From Epiperipatus broadwayi (Eukaryota; Onychophora; Udeonychophora; Euonychophora; Peripatidae): a DNA stretch of 64,000 nucleotides. Position 1 is the first letter of the stretch; each line of letters opens with the position of its first letter. The translations under genes and the position numbers were made by a program. Below, in pieces: positions 63,163-64,000 of this stretch. The notes beneath the pieces are model-generated. The model was not told the DNA's origin and made no database searches. It was given only the letters and a program-made list of their open reading frames with translations. Location: NCBI GenBank assembly GCA_028023455.1, contig JAQFVV010006197.1, positions 20,459,254-20,523,253 of the forward strand, read 5' to 3'.

Positions 63163-63715
63163 AAACAGGCAAAACTCACCATGCTTATTGCCACACACAG
63201 CAAGCTAGAGTAATCAATGGATGCTAGAAGGTTTGTGCATAAAATTCCCATCTAGTGCCTACTCATCCAATATCCCCAGACTACTTTCTGGCTTGTGGCC
63301 TTCATCTTGAGAAGCCTTGGATATGAGAGCACTGCACTTAGATCTTAGGATCTAAGGCAACCCACTAGCAGCCACTTCTTATCTCCACTTAACTACAAAA
63401 CTATGAGTCTTAAATTGGAAACAACTTAATATTTTCAATCCAATCCAAGCTCATCAGCTTATATAGTCACATAGGTTTGAACCCAGTGCTCTCAGATCCA
63501 AGACTCCTCACTGAGAAAGGCAACGGGCCAGAAATTAGTCTGGGGATATTGGATGAGTAGGCACTAGATGGGGATTTTATGCACAAGCCTTTTGCATCCA
63601 TTGATTGCTCTAGCTTTCTGTGTGTGGCAATACGTATGGTGAGTTTTGCCTGTTTTAACAACAGTTATAAGCAAGCAGAGGAAATGGTGATCATGTGATG
63701 TTTATTGGCTTAAAA
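63163..63715 (+). mobile_element. Tailed foldback FB5, longest copy, 12-bp target-site duplication
   Basis: The left arm (63163-63335) and right arm (about 63488-63658) pair over about 170 bases, including CTACTCATCCAATATCCCCA with its inverse and the AAACAGGCAAAACTCACC head. The loop of about 150 bases has a GTTTGAACCCAGTG stretch reminiscent of a B box. The unpaired tail is GTTATAAGCAAGCAGAGGAA and TGGTGATCATGTGATGTTTA. ACAATATTATTA flanks the unit at 63151-63162 and 63716-63727. No coding capacity; probably the form closest to the parental element. Confidence 0.9.
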
Positions 63716-63727
63716 ACAATATTATTA

Positions 63728-64000
63728 TTTTTAAAATTTTGTTTGTACTATATAATCTTAATTTAAATTACCACTATACACATAAAAAAACATCTATGTT
63801 ACATATATGTGCAAGTTGATAAATATTTACACTTTTTTTTTTCCAAAAAAAAAGATTTTTATTAGGCAAAAATTTTATATAAATTTGGAAAAAATTGATT
63901 TACAATTCAATTAGATATTATAAGGTATATCATAAAACAAGAAGTAAATAAAAAGGTGGGTATATTTTGTAAATACACAATCAAGGCATACAAAAGTAAA
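63728..64000. other. A+T-rich DNA, no gene recognised
   Basis: T-run/A-run junction at about 63833-63852. Nothing else is seen. Confidence 0.45.

Overview
The window looks like repeat-rich intergenic or intronic DNA from an invertebrate animal. It is strongly A+T-rich, full of homopolymers and microsatellites, and I found no intact host gene or convincing host exon. Almost everything recognisable is a transposon or its remains: several non-LTR retrotransposons (LINEs), Penelope-like elements, a piggyBac, a pogo/Tigger-like element, a mariner-related transposase, tRNA-like sequences and many foldback (inverted-repeat) elements. I cannot name the species. The mix is compatible with several invertebrate groups, and the A+T richness alone does not choose between them.

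Layout. 0.8-6.7 kb: the best preserved element, a plus-strand LINE with a zinc-knuckle ORF1 and an ORF2 carrying an APE-type endonuclease, a YMDD reverse transcriptase and a C-terminal CCHC motif. It is broken by a few frameshifts, mostly at homopolymers, and a few stops. 9.1-9.5 kb (minus), 26.6-26.9 kb (minus) and 48.6-50.4 kb (plus): fragments of different parts of what looks like one second LINE family. 13.0-14.6 kb: a heavily decayed third LINE reverse transcriptase. 18.2-18.6 and 25.5-25.7 kb: GIY-YIG endonuclease remains of Penelope-like elements. 32.6-33.5 kb: a decayed DUF4817/DDE_3-type transposase. 43.9-45.5 kb: a piggyBac with terminal inverted repeats and CTAA flanks. 54.75-55.96 kb: a 1.2-kb Tigger-like element with TA flanks. 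56.8-60.1 kb: a decayed Penelope-like element split by a compound palindrome.

The most striking structure is a set of foldback elements without coding capacity, several with target-site duplications readable by eye. One tailed foldback family (AAAACAGGCAAAACTCAC at the head, TGATCATGTGATGTTTA at the tail) has four copies, each flanked by a 12-13 bp duplication. A second foldback, at 38.3 kb, is also flanked by a perfect 12-bp duplication. A 1.2-kb foldback at 48.9-50.1 kb sits inside a LINE endonuclease with a 7-bp duplication, and the LINE reading frame continues across the empty site. Insertions are nested, which gives a relative order of events.

The coding remains do not work together as a pathway. 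Each belongs to a separate element, and nearly all carry stops or frameshifts. Coordinates of decayed elements are approximate unless a target-site duplication fixes them.
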